Shown piece by piece: positions 47,475-58,104 of a stretch of 64,000 nucleotides of DNA. The stretch is from Massilia sp. UMI-21 (GTDB lineage: Bacteria; Pseudomonadota; Gammaproteobacteria; Burkholderiales; Burkholderiaceae_D), in the NCBI GenBank assembly GCA_015277795.1, contig CP063848.1:2790001-2854000 (forward strand). Direction: 5' to 3'. Position numbers and translations under genes: made by a program. The first letter of the stretch is position 1. Every line of letters begins with the position of its first letter. The notes beneath the pieces were generated by a model. That model was not told the DNA's origin and made no database searches. It saw only the letters and a list, made by a program, of their open reading frames with translations.

Positions 47475-48332
47475 TTACTGCAGCAGCGACATGACCATCG
47501 AGGACATGCTGTTCGACTGCTTCAGCATGGCGGTACCGGCTTGCAGCAGCATCTGGTTCGAGGTCATGTTCGCGCTTTCGGTCGCGAAGTCCACGTCCAT
47601 GATCAGGCCGGCCGCGGCCTTGCTGTTGGTGCTGATGTTCGACAGGTTGTTGTACACGTGCTCGAGGCGGTTGGCGGCGGCGCCCAGGCCCGAACGGACC
47701 TTGTTGACCGATGCCAGTGCGGTTTCCAGCTTGGTGATGGTGCCGTTGGCGGCGCCGGCGCCGGTCAGTTCGGCGCCGGTGGTGGCGGCCGAGTAGTTCG
47801 CGGTGGCAGCGCTGACGTCGGTGACGATCGAGCTCACGTCGGCGCTCAGGTCGACGCTCATGGTTTCGCTTGCCGATGCGCCGATCTGGAAGGTCATCGA
47901 CGACGCGACGGTGCCGCCCACCAGCAGCTTGGTGCCGCCGAAGCTGGTGTTGTCCAGGACGTTCGCCAGTTCCAGGCCCAGCGCATCGTATTCCGACTGC
48001 ATGGCGGTCTTGTCGTCGTCGGTCGACGAGGCGTCGGCGGCCTGGGTTGCCAGGTCTTTCATGCGGACCAGCATGTTGCTGACTTCGTCCAGCGCGCCTT
48101 CGGCGGTCTGCAGCATCGAGGTCGAGTTCTGGGTGTTGCGCATGGCGACAGCCATGCCCGAGGTCTGGGCTTTCAGGCGCGAGGCGATCTGCAGGCCGGC
48201 GGCGTCGTCCATTGCCGAGTTGATGCGGTAGCCGGTCGACAGGCGGGTCATCGAGGTCGACAGCGAGCTCTGGGTGCGGCTGATCGAGTTTTGTGCGGAC
48301 AGTGCGGCGTTGTTGGTGTGAAGGCTCAGCAT
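47475..48332 (-). CDS. fliC: Flagellin (short form)
   Basis: This 285-residue flagellin contains only the D0/D1 helical domains plus a small D2 remnant. The N-terminal half shows SLHTNNAALSAQNSISRTQSSL, RLSTGYRINSAMDDAAGLQIA and MLQTAEGALDEV, and the C-terminal half AAANRLEHVYNNLSNISTNSKAAAGLIMDVDFATESANM and QAGTAMLKQSNSM. It polymerises into the filament after export through the flagellar secretion system. AGGAGC precedes the start. I could not fit a clear FliA promoter to the leader. A strong terminator follows. Confidence 0.93.
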   Translation of the reverse strand: MLSLHTNNAALSAQNSISRTQSSLSTSMTRLSTGYRINSAMDDAAGLQIASRLKAQTSGMAVAMRNTQNSTSMLQTAEGALDEVSNMLVRMKDLATQAADASSTDDDKTAMQSEYDALGLELANVLDNTSFGGTKLLVGGTVASSMTFQIGASASETMSVDLSADVSSIVTDVSAATANYSAATTGAELTGAGAANGTITKLETALASVNKVRSGLGAAANRLEHVYNNLSNISTNSKAAAGLIMDVDFATESANMTSNQMLLQAGTAMLKQSNSMSSMVMSLLQ

Positions 48333-48781
48333 GGTTAGCTCCTAGGGAATTCGGTTCGTGGTCGAGTGCGTCACTCGCTCTCACCAGTACAAGGCGACCG
48401 GTTTCTCCAGGGCATTAAGTTCTTTACGGAAATATTTTTTCATGGCTGTTTTTTATTGCCAACAGTGCAAGTTCGCACGTCCAGACACCTATTGCCCGCC
48501 GCGCTTGAAGGATGCGACTGGTGTCTTGCCATTCTGTTACGGTAACACGGCTGCCACGAGCGTGGCCGCGCCACGCGCCGGCTGCCGCCCGCGAGCGCTC
48601 GGTGCCGGTGCGCTCCGATGACATCGGCGGGCCGACCCCAGACGAGAAGAGGCTCGTCGTGAAGGGGGCGCACAGCGACCATGCACTGCGCGCGAACACG
48701 CGTATTCGAGGCAAACGCTGGCACGGCAGCGGGCTGTCGGGGACATGTCAATCCAGGCAACACACCAACTCAGGAGGCATC
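48333..48781. other. Divergent intergenic region (flagellin / DUF305 gene)
   Basis: These 450 bases separate two divergent genes. The flagellin side has a small CGAGTG/CACTCG hairpin at 48363-48377, which would lie in its 5' leader, and AT-rich stretches near 48.42-48.46 kb where promoters are expected. No coding frame with a good start site is visible. Confidence 0.4.
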
Positions 48782-49345
48782 ATGGACGAGCAAGCGCATG
48801 GCAAGCATATGGGAATGGGCTGGGGGAAGTTCGCAGCGATGATCGTGACCTCGGTCGTCATCATGTGCTTCCTGATGTATCAGTTGGTGTACAGCGCCGA
48901 CCATGTCTTTTTCGCCGTCAACCGGCTGGTGGCATCCCTGGTGATGGGATGCGTCATGACCGTCGTGATGCTGGGCTTCATGTGGTCGATGTACAAGGGC
49001 ACCGGGACCAAGATCGCAGTCGTGGTGGTCGCCGCCATCGCCGCCATTGCCTTGCTCGCCGCTAACCGCGCGCAGACGTTCATCGACGACCTCCGGTTCA
49101 TGAAGTCGATGATCCCGCACCATTCGATTGCCATCAACAATGCGCGCAAGGCGAGCATCAGCGACCCGCGCGTGCGCAAGCTGGCTGACGGGATCATTGC
49201 TTCCCAGGTCAAGGAAATCGCCGAGATGAAAGCGCTCATCCAGGATATCGAGGACAAGGGCGAACGCGGCGACACGCCGCTGCCGCCACGTTCCACCGCG
49301 CTGACACCGGAGATGGCGCAGCAAGTGCGCGACGCTGTGCGTTAG
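48782..49345 (+). CDS. DUF305 membrane protein
   Basis: This 187-residue protein starts [22 protein letters not shown], with CAGGAGGC upstream. Three membrane helices (about 15-35, 45-68, 76-95) are followed by a DUF305-type four-helix region with [44 protein letters not shown]. The MIPHH motif may bind metal, and related proteins sit in copper-resistance clusters, but there are no copper genes here. It is the last clearly chromosomal gene before the integrase. Confidence 0.88.
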   Translation: MDEQAHGKHMGMGWGKFAAMIVTSVVIMCFLMYQLVYSADHVFFAVNRLVASLVMGCVMTVVMLGFMWSMYKGTGTKIAVVVVAAIAAIALLAANRAQTFIDDLRFMKSMIPHHSIAINNARKASISDPRVRKLADGIIASQVKEIAEMKALIQDIEDKGERGDTPLPPRSTALTPEMAQQVRDAVR

Positions 49346-49399
49346 GGCGCCATCGGTCTACGCCGGAATCCAACCGGCACCGCCAGCTGGTGGGCGGTT

Positions 49400-50392
49400 T
49401 CAGTCCTCGGGGTCCGGTTTGACGCGCGCAAACCGGTAGTCGGCAGCGGAGCGCTCGAGCGCCAGGCCGAGCGTGTCCTTGAGCGCATCGGGCGCTGCAC
49501 CCTCGGCCAGTTTGCGCTGGGCGAAGGTGTTGCGCAGAGTGCGACCGCCGGCCCGCGACAGGTCGATGCCGGCGCGTTCGAACGTGGCCCGGACCTGCAT
49601 GTAGACGGTTTTCTTGATCATCTTGCGGCCCTCGGTATTGGCAGGGAACACCAAGTCGCCCGGAATACCCATCCTGGCGCGCTCGCCCAGCCAGGCCTGC
49701 AGCTCGACCGCGCCCTCGCGCGGGAGGAGGGTCACGTGTTCGTGGCTCGTATCGTGCTTTTCCCTCGGGGTGACGGTCAGTTCGATGGCGCCGTCGAGGT
49801 CGGCCTGCTGCCCGATCTCGCCGAGCAGCAGGCCGATCGCCTCGGACACCCGCAGCCCCGCCAGCGCCATCACCAGCTGCATGGCCCGGTCGCGCCGGCG
49901 CTTCCAGCCGTCGAAGGCGGAAGTGCGGCGCACGCGTGCCGGCGCGGCAGGCAGGGCGTCGAAGAAGCGGCGCAACTGGTCGTCCGACAACGCCCGGGTA
50001 GGGGCATTGCGCATGAATTCGGCCGGACCGGTGGCCAGGATGGCCTCGCGCGCCGGGTTCGGATTCATTTCGAGATGCTGGTAGCAGCGCTCGAGCAGGC
50101 GCAGGTAACGGTAGGCGATCTTGCTATTGATGACCGGGCCGTTCTCGTCGCTGCGATTGATGAAGCGCCTGATGTCGGACTTGTCGACGGCGGAGAAGGT
50201 CTTTCCTTGTTCGCTCATCCAGTTGCAAAAATTCCCGAACATGAAGCGATAGGTCGCGACGGAGTGCGCCGAGAGCGTCTTGAACTTGTTGTCGGCCGGC
50301 AGGCGCTTGGCGGTTTCGGCAAAGTCGAGGCTGACGATGAAGGCATCGAAGGCCATGACCGGATTGGCGTCCCAGGTAGTGCGCTTGGTCAT
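49400..50392 (-). CDS. Tyrosine recombinase (phage-type integrase)
   Basis: This 330-residue site-specific recombinase has an N-terminal SAM-like DNA-binding domain (about 40-110, NFCNWMSEQGKTFSAVDKSDIRRFINR) and a C-terminal catalytic domain. ALAGLRVSEAIGL carries the first Arg, a Lys lies in TPREKHD, RTLRNTFAQRKL holds the second Arg (the usual HxLR His is Arg), and SAADYRFARV holds the Tyr nucleophile. It marks the left end of a lower-GC island. No tRNA or att repeat is visible at its border. Confidence 0.9.
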   Translation of the reverse strand: MTKRTTWDANPVMAFDAFIVSLDFAETAKRLPADNKFKTLSAHSVATYRFMFGNFCNWMSEQGKTFSAVDKSDIRRFINRSDENGPVINSKIAYRYLRLLERCYQHLEMNPNPAREAILATGPAEFMRNAPTRALSDDQLRRFFDALPAAPARVRRTSAFDGWKRRRDRAMQLVMALAGLRVSEAIGLLLGEIGQQADLDGAIELTVTPREKHDTSHEHVTLLPREGAVELQAWLGERARMGIPGDLVFPANTEGRKMIKKTVYMQVRATFERAGIDLSRAGGRTLRNTFAQRKLAEGAAPDALKDTLGLALERSAADYRFARVKPDPED

Positions 50393-50466
50393 GATCTGAA
50401 TGGAGTGAGGTGTAGAGCACTATAACCCAAAAAAGTAACTAACCAACTAGATTCCTCAATAAACCT

Positions 50467-50492
50467 AAAAACCCGCCATCAGGGCTGCGGGT
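50467..50492 (-). terminator. Candidate terminator upstream of the integrase
   Basis: On the minus strand the stem ACCCGC / GCGGGT has a 10-base loop and is followed by TTTTTAGG. It could insulate the integrase gene from transcription entering from the island. The stem is short, so the call is modest. Confidence 0.45.
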
Positions 50493-50693
50493 GGGTGGAT
50501 ACTCCAGGGGGCGGTAAAGAGTGGTCAGGGCAAACCAGCCAGGCAGTGACGCCGGCAGCGCTATCTGCGGCAAGGTGCTGGCCGAAAGCAGGCGCCGAGC
50601 TTGCAGTGGCAGAGACTGCGAGGCATTTCAGCACAGTACGCCAAGCAGGCGAAAGCGCAGGATAACGTAGACAGCTGAAAGGAACGAAAAAAG

Positions 50694-50876
50694 ATGAACA
50701 GTATTCCTAAAAACTTGAATGACGAGCAGGCCGAGATCATCACAACCTTGTCGCAGGATGCGGCACGTTTGCTCCGCGATGCAGCTTCGCCGTCACCGAT
50801 TTCGACACCTGGCAGTTACTCGATCATTGCCGGGCGCATCGGTGACGTGCTTCGTGCATGCGGGGTCGAGGAGTAA
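50694..50876 (+). CDS. Small hypothetical protein
   Basis: This 60-residue frame starts MNSIPKNLNDEQAEIITTLSQDAARLLRDAASPS, with GAAAGGAACG upstream of the ATG. It has no recognised domain. It lies 10 bases before the kfrA-like frame and in the same direction, so it may be a small partner gene at the start of that operon. The function is unknown. Confidence 0.45.
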   Translation: MNSIPKNLNDEQAEIITTLSQDAARLLRDAASPSPISTPGSYSIIAGRIGDVLRACGVEE

Positions 50877-50886
50877 CGGAAAAATC

Positions 50887-51285
50887 ATGACATGCAGCTT
50901 GCTCCCAGCTGGCAGGCTGTTCAAGGATGGAGTTCGCTCAGGCATGTATTTTTCAGGTGTCAATCGCGTCCGTGACGAGGTGGCCGCTCGGGGCCGACAC
51001 CCATCGATCGACGCGGTCAGGGCGGTGTTGGGCGAGACGGGGTCCAGGACGACGATCCTTAAACACGTGCGCAAAACCGAGGTCGAGGAGGGCGGCGCGA
51101 CACAGGCTGTCAGTGATGCGATCCTCGCCCTGGCGCCGCTGCTGGCGGAGCAGCTGAAACGGAATGCTACGGCTGAGCTCACCGAGCTGAGGGCGCGGAT
51201 GGACGATCGGCGCGGCGCTGACGAAGGTGCCCGGTCTGAACTGAAAGTACGGCGCGGCGAAGCGCGACGGGCTCTGCAAGGCTGA
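50887..51285 (+). pseudogene. kfrA-like gene, N-terminal piece (truncated)
   Basis: The frame encodes a KfrA_N-type DNA-binding domain: GVNRVRDEVAARGRHPSIDAVRAVLGETGSRTTILKHVRK (about residues 23-62), followed by the start of a helical region. KfrA proteins are plasmid or integrative-element DNA-binding proteins with a long coiled coil. Here the coiled coil stops near 51.24 kb, where an IS3 transposase tail begins. A matching coiled-coil piece lies at 52.2-52.8 kb, so this gene appears split. A start at 50944 is also possible. Confidence 0.7.
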
Positions 51286-51460
51286 ACTGATCCACCGCCG
51301 CGCTCCCTGGAAAACACGTGAAGCGGTTGAACTGGCCACGCCGGAATGGGTTTCCTGGTTCACCCACTATCGCTCGCTCGAACCGCTCGGCTATATACCG
51401 CCGGCCGAAGCTGAGGCAAACAATGACAAGCAGTTGAGCGGTGAGGCCATCCCGGCCTGA
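51254..51460 (+). pseudogene. IS3-family transposase C-terminal remnant
   Basis: In the frame ending at the TGA of 51458, the translation reads DGLCKAELIHRRAPWKTREAVELATPEWVSWFTHYRSLEPLGYIPPAEAEAN in successive segments. This is the conserved end of IS3-family OrfB (integrase core, K-E motif region to I-P-P-A-E-A). The remainder of the element is missing. It begins inside the kfrA-like frame and so marks the point where that gene was cut. Confidence 0.8.
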
Positions 51461-51575
51461 CGCATACTAATCGGCGTCTACGAAAGCCGGGGCGTTTCAC
51501 CCTGCAGGTCGGGGCTTAGCCGTTGAGGTAGGCGATATCCTGTCGCTAGCCCATAAAAGGGAGAATGTAAGACAC

Positions 51576-51950
51576 ATGAAAAAACTGTTCATCTTTACCC
51601 TGGTAGCTGCATCCGCCTTCGCAGAAAGTGCGCTTGCTGCCGAAAACTGCAAGAATCCGCAATCTCAGTTGGCGATGAATACTTGCGCCGCAAAAGACTA
51701 TGAGCGTGAGGATGCTCGCTTGAACAAGACCTATAAGGAACTTGTAACCAAGCTGGAAAAGGACCGCCGCGAGAAGATTAAAGAAATTCAAATCGCATGG
51801 ATCAAGTACAGGGATCTGCAATGCGACTTCGATTCGGCGGGCTATGAAGGCGGCACGATGTACTCGTTGGTCCGCTCTAGCTGCTTGTCTCAGATGACGA
51901 GGGAACGTACCAAAGACCTGAAAGCGATGCTGGAAGAGGCAGCAATGTAA
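51576..51950 (+). CDS. LprI/DUF1311 family secreted protein
   Basis: This 124-residue protein has a signal peptide (about 1-21, FTLVAASAFAESALA/AEN) and a helical domain with CKNPQSQLAMNTCAAKDYEREDARLNKTYKELV and WIKYRDLQCDFDSAGYEGGTMYSLVRSSCLSQMT. This matches the lysozyme-inhibitor LprI (DUF1311) family. The four cysteines are probably paired. It is less GC-rich than chromosomal genes and sits in the gap of the split kfrA-like gene, which suggests it arrived with the insertion. Site: periplasm. Confidence 0.88.
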   Translation: MKKLFIFTLVAASAFAESALAAENCKNPQSQLAMNTCAAKDYEREDARLNKTYKELVTKLEKDRREKIKEIQIAWIKYRDLQCDFDSAGYEGGTMYSLVRSSCLSQMTRERTKDLKAMLEEAAM

Positions 51951-52207
51951 GTTCGTAAACGCCACAGCCAGCTATATCACGCAGCTGTGGCGTCGTCACG
52001 GAAGAGCCCCAGCAGTATCCAATGCCCGCCACGAGCGGGCAGCGGCACTGAGAAGGTCGGCACGGTGCAGGTTACGATGAATTGAGAGGACGACAGTATG
52101 CCCAGCTTTCTGAATGAAGTGACTTATGCGATTGACAGTGACAACAAACAGGATTGACCATCGAGCATTTCAAAGGCAGATCAGGGACTCACACGAGATA
52201 ATCGCGG

Positions 52208-52926
52208 CATACCGCGGAGCAGCGCGTGCTTGATGTGAATGGCAGGCTGGCCGACGCCGAACGGCACCAAGCGTCGCTGGAAGAAAAGCGTAGACATTCG
52301 CGGGACGCCCTGGAACATTTCGTACGGCGGCCAAGGAACAGCGCGAACAGGAGCAACGCCGGCACGAGCATCAGGTCCATGGGCTGCAAATGGAACTGAA
52401 GCAGGCGCAGCTTGCGTTTTCGCTCAAGCAGGAAGAGTTGACGCGATTGAACAAGGTGGCGGCCGCGCTCGCGTCCGAACTCGGTTCGGTCAAGCAGGCT
52501 CTGCATCTTGAACGTGAAGCCAGCCGCAACCAAGCGAAGAAGATCGAGCAACTGCAGGCCGTCGAGGCGCGGGCTGCCGTGCTCGAGGCACAACTGGTCG
52601 ACAGCAGGACGCGGTTGGCTGGAGCTGGGGAAACGGCCGCGCGCGCGGACATCGCGTCCGGCGAAGTGCGGCGGCAAATCTCCGCGCTCGAAGTGGAACT
52701 GTCTGCGGCGAAAAGTGCAATCGCGTTGGAAGAACGCTTGGCGAAGCTGGACAAAGCGGTAGCGGTTGGATGCAAATTTGTGAGAGATATACGGGCAGCG
52801 CAATCTAACAGTTTTACTTCCAAAGATCTAACAGCTTTGCTTCTGAGATCTGCAGCTACAGCGTGCCCCAACCCAGCATGCAAGACGTCGCATAATCTAT
52901 ATTATGTCAAATCCGATCTTGTTTGA
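52208..52926 (+). pseudogene. kfrA-like gene, C-terminal coiled-coil piece (frameshifted)
   Basis: From 52208 one frame reads HTAEQRVLDVNGRLADAERHQASLEEKRRHSRDALEHF in short segments. After a one-base deletion near 52320 a second frame continues TAAKEQREQEQRRHEHQVHGLQMELKQAQLAFSLKQEELTRL into a long coiled coil to about 52780. This is the typical second half of KfrA-like island proteins. It lacks its own DNA-binding head, which lies at 50.9-51.2 kb. The final 40 residues of the frame (after about 52790) look unrelated. Confidence 0.7.
52891..52906. repeat. AT-rich palindrome (copy 1)
   Basis: CATAAT-CTAT-ATTATG is a 6+4+6 inverted repeat followed by TCA, so the right half reads ATTATGTCA. 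It closely resembles the palindrome upstream of the intact kfrA gene (ATAATGTCA half-site). It lies just left of the transposon-end repeats. Confidence 0.55.
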
Positions 52927-52956
52927 ACACGCGAACACCGGCAGTACTGCCATCCG

Positions 52957-53028
52957 GCGAACTAAAAGTGTACATTTAGACGAACTAAATGTGAGACTCC
53001 CCGAAGGCTGCGAACTAATTTTGAGACA
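52957..53028 (-). repeat. Transposon end: three 19-bp transposase-site-like repeats
   Basis: On the minus strand three direct repeats share TAGTTCG(C/T): TGTCTCAAAATTAGTTCGC (53028-53010), AGTCTCACATTTAGTTCGT (52998-52980) and ATGTACACTTTTAGTTCGC (52975-52957). The outermost begins TGTCTC, as Tn7/Tn5053-type ends begin TGT. Multiple spaced copies of about 20 bp are how such transposons bind TnsB/TniA. The element body would lie leftward of 53028. No tnsB-like gene is in the window, so this is likely a relic end. Confidence 0.65.
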
Positions 53029-53494
53029 TTCACCGAGTACAGCTAGCCTCCTCAGCTCTTTGGAGGTTGTCTTCTGCGACATGACATTGTCTCGCCGCTG
53101 TGAAATCCAGTTGGCATGACGGACGGGCCTGCGCGTGATACTGCAAGCTATGCTCATATGCAGGACGCGTAGCCGTGGTTCACCACTGCTGGACGTATGG
53201 CGGGAACGTTTATTGAGAGATCCCACCAGGTTGTAGACTATCTTTGGCTGAGCATTGCCGCGTAAGCATCCTGCTCCGAGCATAAATGGGGCTGGCGCCT
53301 GCTCGGGCATGGGCCGAGCTACGGTGGGGTCGCGTGCGTTCTAGGTCACGGTTTTGCTTATGCAGCGGCGTGGTGTTCAAGCGGTGCCACGCTGCAGTTG
53401 AAACGATTAGCGAAGTGCTAGAGCGGATCGGGCAAACGGGTGGTTCCTTCGGTTTTTCCGGTTACTTCGCGTTGTTTATACCGTACCCGCGCGT
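53029..53494. other. Gap between transposon end and IS21, no gene recognised
   Basis: This 466-base region has mixed composition. Frames here are short and have no recognisable motif. It probably consists of decayed element sequence. Its right end carries CGCGT, which is repeated after the IS21 element. Confidence 0.4.
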
Positions 53495-53521
53495 TGTCAG
53501 CAGCGGTTGTAAACTGATACA
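53495..53521. repeat. IS21 left terminal inverted repeat
   Basis: The terminal repeat begins TGTCAGCAGCGGTTG and runs into AAACTGATACAGG. A second, inner copy of GCGATTGAAAACTGATACA follows from about 53526, giving the multiple-terminal-repeat structure of IS21. Confidence 0.85.
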
Positions 53522-53600
53522 GGCAGCGATTGAAAACTGATACACCATTTTGAGAAGATGGCCGCTTTGCGGAGCGGCCTTGAAACCCAAAGAGGTGTAC

Positions 53601-55441
<1,841 letters not shown>

Positions 55442-55501
55442 ACGCGGACGGTGTTCGGCAACGGCGGTGTATCAGTTTTAAATCGCTGGCACGACGAAAT
55501 C

Positions 55502-55528
55502 TGTATCAGTTTTCAATCGCCGTTGACA
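55502..55528. repeat. IS21 right terminal inverted repeat
   Basis: The right end reads TGTATCAGTTTTCAATCGCC and closes with GTTGACA at 55528. An inner copy (GTGTATCAGTTTTAAATCGC) starts near 55466. It mirrors the left end with a few mismatches. Confidence 0.85.
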
Positions 55529-55684
55529 CGCGTCGATCAGGTCGTCGTCTGGGTGCCTTCATTGCTTGGCCAGCCATTACCTGATTTAGTGCCTTTCGCA
55601 CGGCTCGCGTGGGGATGGCGACACCACACATCGTCTACGAAAAGAATCCCTGTCCTGGCATAAGCAACCTGTCAAAAAAGACGA

Positions 55685-55713
55685 ACTCGACATTATAAAA
55701 CCTAATGTCGAGT
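55685..55713. repeat. Perfect 11-bp palindrome (copy 2)
   Basis: ACTCGACATTA-TAAAACC-TAATGTCGAGT is an 11+7+11 inverted repeat located 46 bp beyond the stop of the TniB-like gene. Its core GACATTA/TAATGTC matches the palindrome at the kfrA promoter. It can be a terminator (though lacking a T run), a protein-binding site, or a partition-like site. Confidence 0.6.
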
Positions 55714-55758
55714 CACTTTGAGGTCCACTACTCGACGCTGGATTGATACCAATCGCCA

Positions 55759-56745
55759 CTAGCAAAGGGCGTAAGATTCGCCTACCAAATGGCGCAGCTC
55801 ATATCTTTCGCCCCAACCTGATTGGTGCACCGCTCTTTTCCAAAATTCGCGATCCATAATTATGTTTTCGCCATCGCGCGCAGCGCCTTCCTTCAGGGCG
55901 TGTTCGATCGTTTTAGCGAAATAGGACATCGGCACTTCTGTCCTGGTATCCGCGCCGGTGGTCCGATCTGCCTCGACGAATTCCTGCCATAGGTCGCCTG
56001 CGTATGCTGCCAGACGGAAGCCGTTCAGATAAGCCTGAGGTAAGAAAAAACGGGTATGAGACCAGCCGCTATCGCGCGGAAAGCAGTCGTTGTCGAAAGC
56101 CTTGAGGCAGTGCTCGATTTCCGTTATCGAACGCATGCCGTGTAGCTCAAACGCTTCCGTTGGTACGCTGGGAACGAACGTGGGGAAGTCGCTTGCGTAT
56201 GCAACACGCTTTTGTTTAAGAGTTCGTACGCGCGGATGACCAACAAGGACACTAAGTAATCGAATCCCGTTGTTCTTGAGTCGGTCCTGCAGGTTGCGCA
56301 GCGTATTTTCCGTGGTCGGATCCAATAACTGTGATTCGTCAATCCAGAGGACCAATGAGCGCTGGCCTGCCCGCTCGATCAGCTCCATAACGTGTTTTTC
56401 TAGGAAAAGACGCTCACGCCCAGGTGCGCCACTGACGGCCCCAGCGTGCACTTCCAAAAATCTAACATCTGGAAATTTAGCAGGTAGGTGTTCGGTGACA
56501 TATCGTATGGCATATGTTTTGCCGATGCCGGGCGGTCCAAATATGACTGCCTGCTGTACACCTTGGTTAATCCACGCGGCAACACGGTCCGCCAATTCCT
56601 CCGCCTGCAGCGTTGAACAACTGTACGTGCGAAGGCGGACAGGATGTTTTTCGAAATCGATCGGGCGAGTTGTCGAATCCGCTTCCGGCACTGAAGAATT
56701 CGTCTGGGGGGCACCTTGGCCGTTGCTGTCTTGTAGAACAGTCAT
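55759..56745 (-). CDS. TniB/TnsC-like AAA ATPase (orphan)
   Basis: This 328-residue ATP-binding protein has Walker A IFGPPGIGKTYAIRYV (about residue 69) and Walker B SLVLWIDESQLL (about residue 133), followed by LRNLQDRLKNNGIRLLSVLVGHP. This is the TniB/TnsC plan for target-selecting ATPases of Tn7/Tn5053-type elements. No TniA/TnsB transposase or TniQ lies near it, so it appears orphaned, or it belongs to an element broken by rearrangement. AAAGGAAAG precedes the ATG. It is downstream of kfrA on the same strand (about 200 bp). Confidence 0.75.
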   Translation of the reverse strand: MTVLQDSNGQGAPQTNSSVPEADSTTRPIDFEKHPVRLRTYSCSTLQAEELADRVAAWINQGVQQAVIFGPPGIGKTYAIRYVTEHLPAKFPDVRFLEVHAGAVSGAPGRERLFLEKHVMELIERAGQRSLVLWIDESQLLDPTTENTLRNLQDRLKNNGIRLLSVLVGHPRVRTLKQKRVAYASDFPTFVPSVPTEAFELHGMRSITEIEHCLKAFDNDCFPRDSGWSHTRFFLPQAYLNGFRLAAYAGDLWQEFVEADRTTGADTRTEVPMSYFAKTIEHALKEGAARDGENIIMDREFWKRAVHQSGWGERYELRHLVGESYALC

Positions 56746-56945
56746 ACGCTTTCCTTTCAGATGTCTAAGCGAAGCGAATACAAAGCTGCCTGGTCTTGAC
56801 CAGATGATAACCTGGACTTGCAGTTAGGTGGCCGCTTCGACAGCGTTAAACCAACGATTCTTAGCGGAGCGACGGGTCGGCCCTCCAATGAGGATAGGCG
56901 GACAGTGCTTGAAGCTTACTTACTTCTTACCCTGCCACGACGCAG

Positions 56946-58013
56946 TCATACAGCTGGCTTTGCTTTAGCCCGGCGCGTGATGCGAATTTTCCCCTCCGAA
57001 CTTGGTTTTGCTGCGCGTGCCGACGCAGAGGGACGGCGGTTTAGCTGTTCACGAAGGATCTCCGCGCGTGCCCGCTCGACCGCGATCTGCCCAGTCAAAT
57101 CCGATATGGCGACCTGCAATTGCTCGGCCTTGTCTCGAGCAATGTCCCTCTCATTGATTGCGGCTTTCAGCTTCTCTTCTAGCGCGGCAAAGTCTCTGGC
57201 CTGCTTCGCCGCTTCGATCCGAGCATTCGTCAGCTCGGACTGGAGTCGCTGCGTTGACGTCGCAGACAGGCTTCGCTCTGACTCGAGAGCCTTCTCCAGT
57301 TTGTTTGCGGTCGTACGTTCGCGATCGATTTCGACCAGGGCGCGGTGTTCCAACGCAGCGAAGCGCTCCTCGGCGTGCGCAATCCGCGCCGTAACCCGCT
57401 CGATCTCCTCAGCGTGTTGGATACGCGTTACCTCAAGCCGCCGCTCCGCTTCCGAAACAGCGTGACGAGCATCCGAAAGCCTTGCGTTCATCTCGGCAGT
57501 TGCCGCCAAACTGACGGCCGCCTCTTCACGCAAGTTCGCGTTTTCTCGGAAAGCGGTCTCCAGTTTTGCGGTGAGGATCTGCCGTTCTCGATTGGCGTTA
57601 TCGAGTTGATCCTGGACAGTCTGTCTATCTTGTAGTGCCGAGTCACGTTCTTGCACTGCTGCCTGCCGAAACTGGTCAAGAGACTGGTCAGCCGCGGTCC
57701 GGGCCGAGCTCCAGAGCTTTGACACCAGATCGCCGGCGGCCTGCGCCAAGTCGACAGGCAGATCAGGTTGACCCAGATCCACCTTGCCCGACCGGCGTAG
57801 ATCGGCCCAGAAAGCGCGCAGCGCCTCGGTCGGGGCCGACATGCTCCCTTTACGAACTAGCTGATACAGCTTATTGGCGGTCGGTGTAACGCCGTACCGG
57901 AAAAACATGACGATGCATACCTCCCTGTAGAGGTCAGGGGTCCGCGGATGCTCCGCGCGCAGCTTTTCCACATCCGCCTGCAATGCGGCGTCTAGATCGT
58001 TTTGCTCCGGCAT
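56946..58013 (-). CDS. kfrA: KfrA-like DNA-binding coiled-coil protein
   Basis: This 355-residue protein has an N-terminal KfrA_N winged helix-like region (about 25-85, YREVCIVMFFRYGVTPTANKLYQLVRKGSMSAPTEALRAFWADLRRS in parts) and a long coiled coil (about 110-330) rich in Glu, Arg and Ala heptads. The basic tail is RITRRAKAKPAV. KfrA binds DNA upstream of its own gene and supports plasmid or island stability. GGAGGG precedes the start. A palindrome overlapping a consensus -35 box lies 90 bp upstream, which fits autorepression. Confidence 0.85.
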   Translation of the reverse strand: MPEQNDLDAALQADVEKLRAEHPRTPDLYREVCIVMFFRYGVTPTANKLYQLVRKGSMSAPTEALRAFWADLRRSGKVDLGQPDLPVDLAQAAGDLVSKLWSSARTAADQSLDQFRQAAVQERDSALQDRQTVQDQLDNANRERQILTAKLETAFRENANLREEAAVSLAATAEMNARLSDARHAVSEAERRLEVTRIQHAEEIERVTARIAHAEERFAALEHRALVEIDRERTTANKLEKALESERSLSATSTQRLQSELTNARIEAAKQARDFAALEEKLKAAINERDIARDKAEQLQVAISDLTGQIAVERARAEILREQLNRRPSASARAAKPSSEGKIRITRRAKAKPAV

Positions 58014-58075
58014 AAGGCCCTCCGTATGTTCTAATATTACTACGTATTACATTAGATTTACGATCCCCTACCTCG

Positions 58076-58104
58076 GAAATATGACATTATTCTTATAATG
58101 TCAA
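58076..58104 (-). promoter_or_regulatory. kfrA promoter overlapped by palindromic operator
   Basis: On the minus strand TTGACA (58104-58099) is 17 bases from a TATTTC -10-like box (58081-58076). TGACATTAT-TCTT-ATAATGTCA, a perfect 9+4+9 inverted repeat at 58082-58103, covers the -35 box and spacer. A second palindrome (CTAAT...ATTAG, 58031-58055) lies between promoter and gene. Binding of KfrA or another regulator here would block RNA polymerase. The 58.1-58.37 kb stretch beyond holds no visible gene. Confidence 0.6.

Noticed and set aside
48363..48450. FliA (sigma-28) promoter for flagellin
   Set aside because: A TAAAG block exists, but no GCCGATAA-like -10 box at the right distance could be found.
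49346..49399. Integrase attachment site
   Set aside because: No tRNA end and no direct repeat of this sequence is visible at the other side, which lies outside the window.
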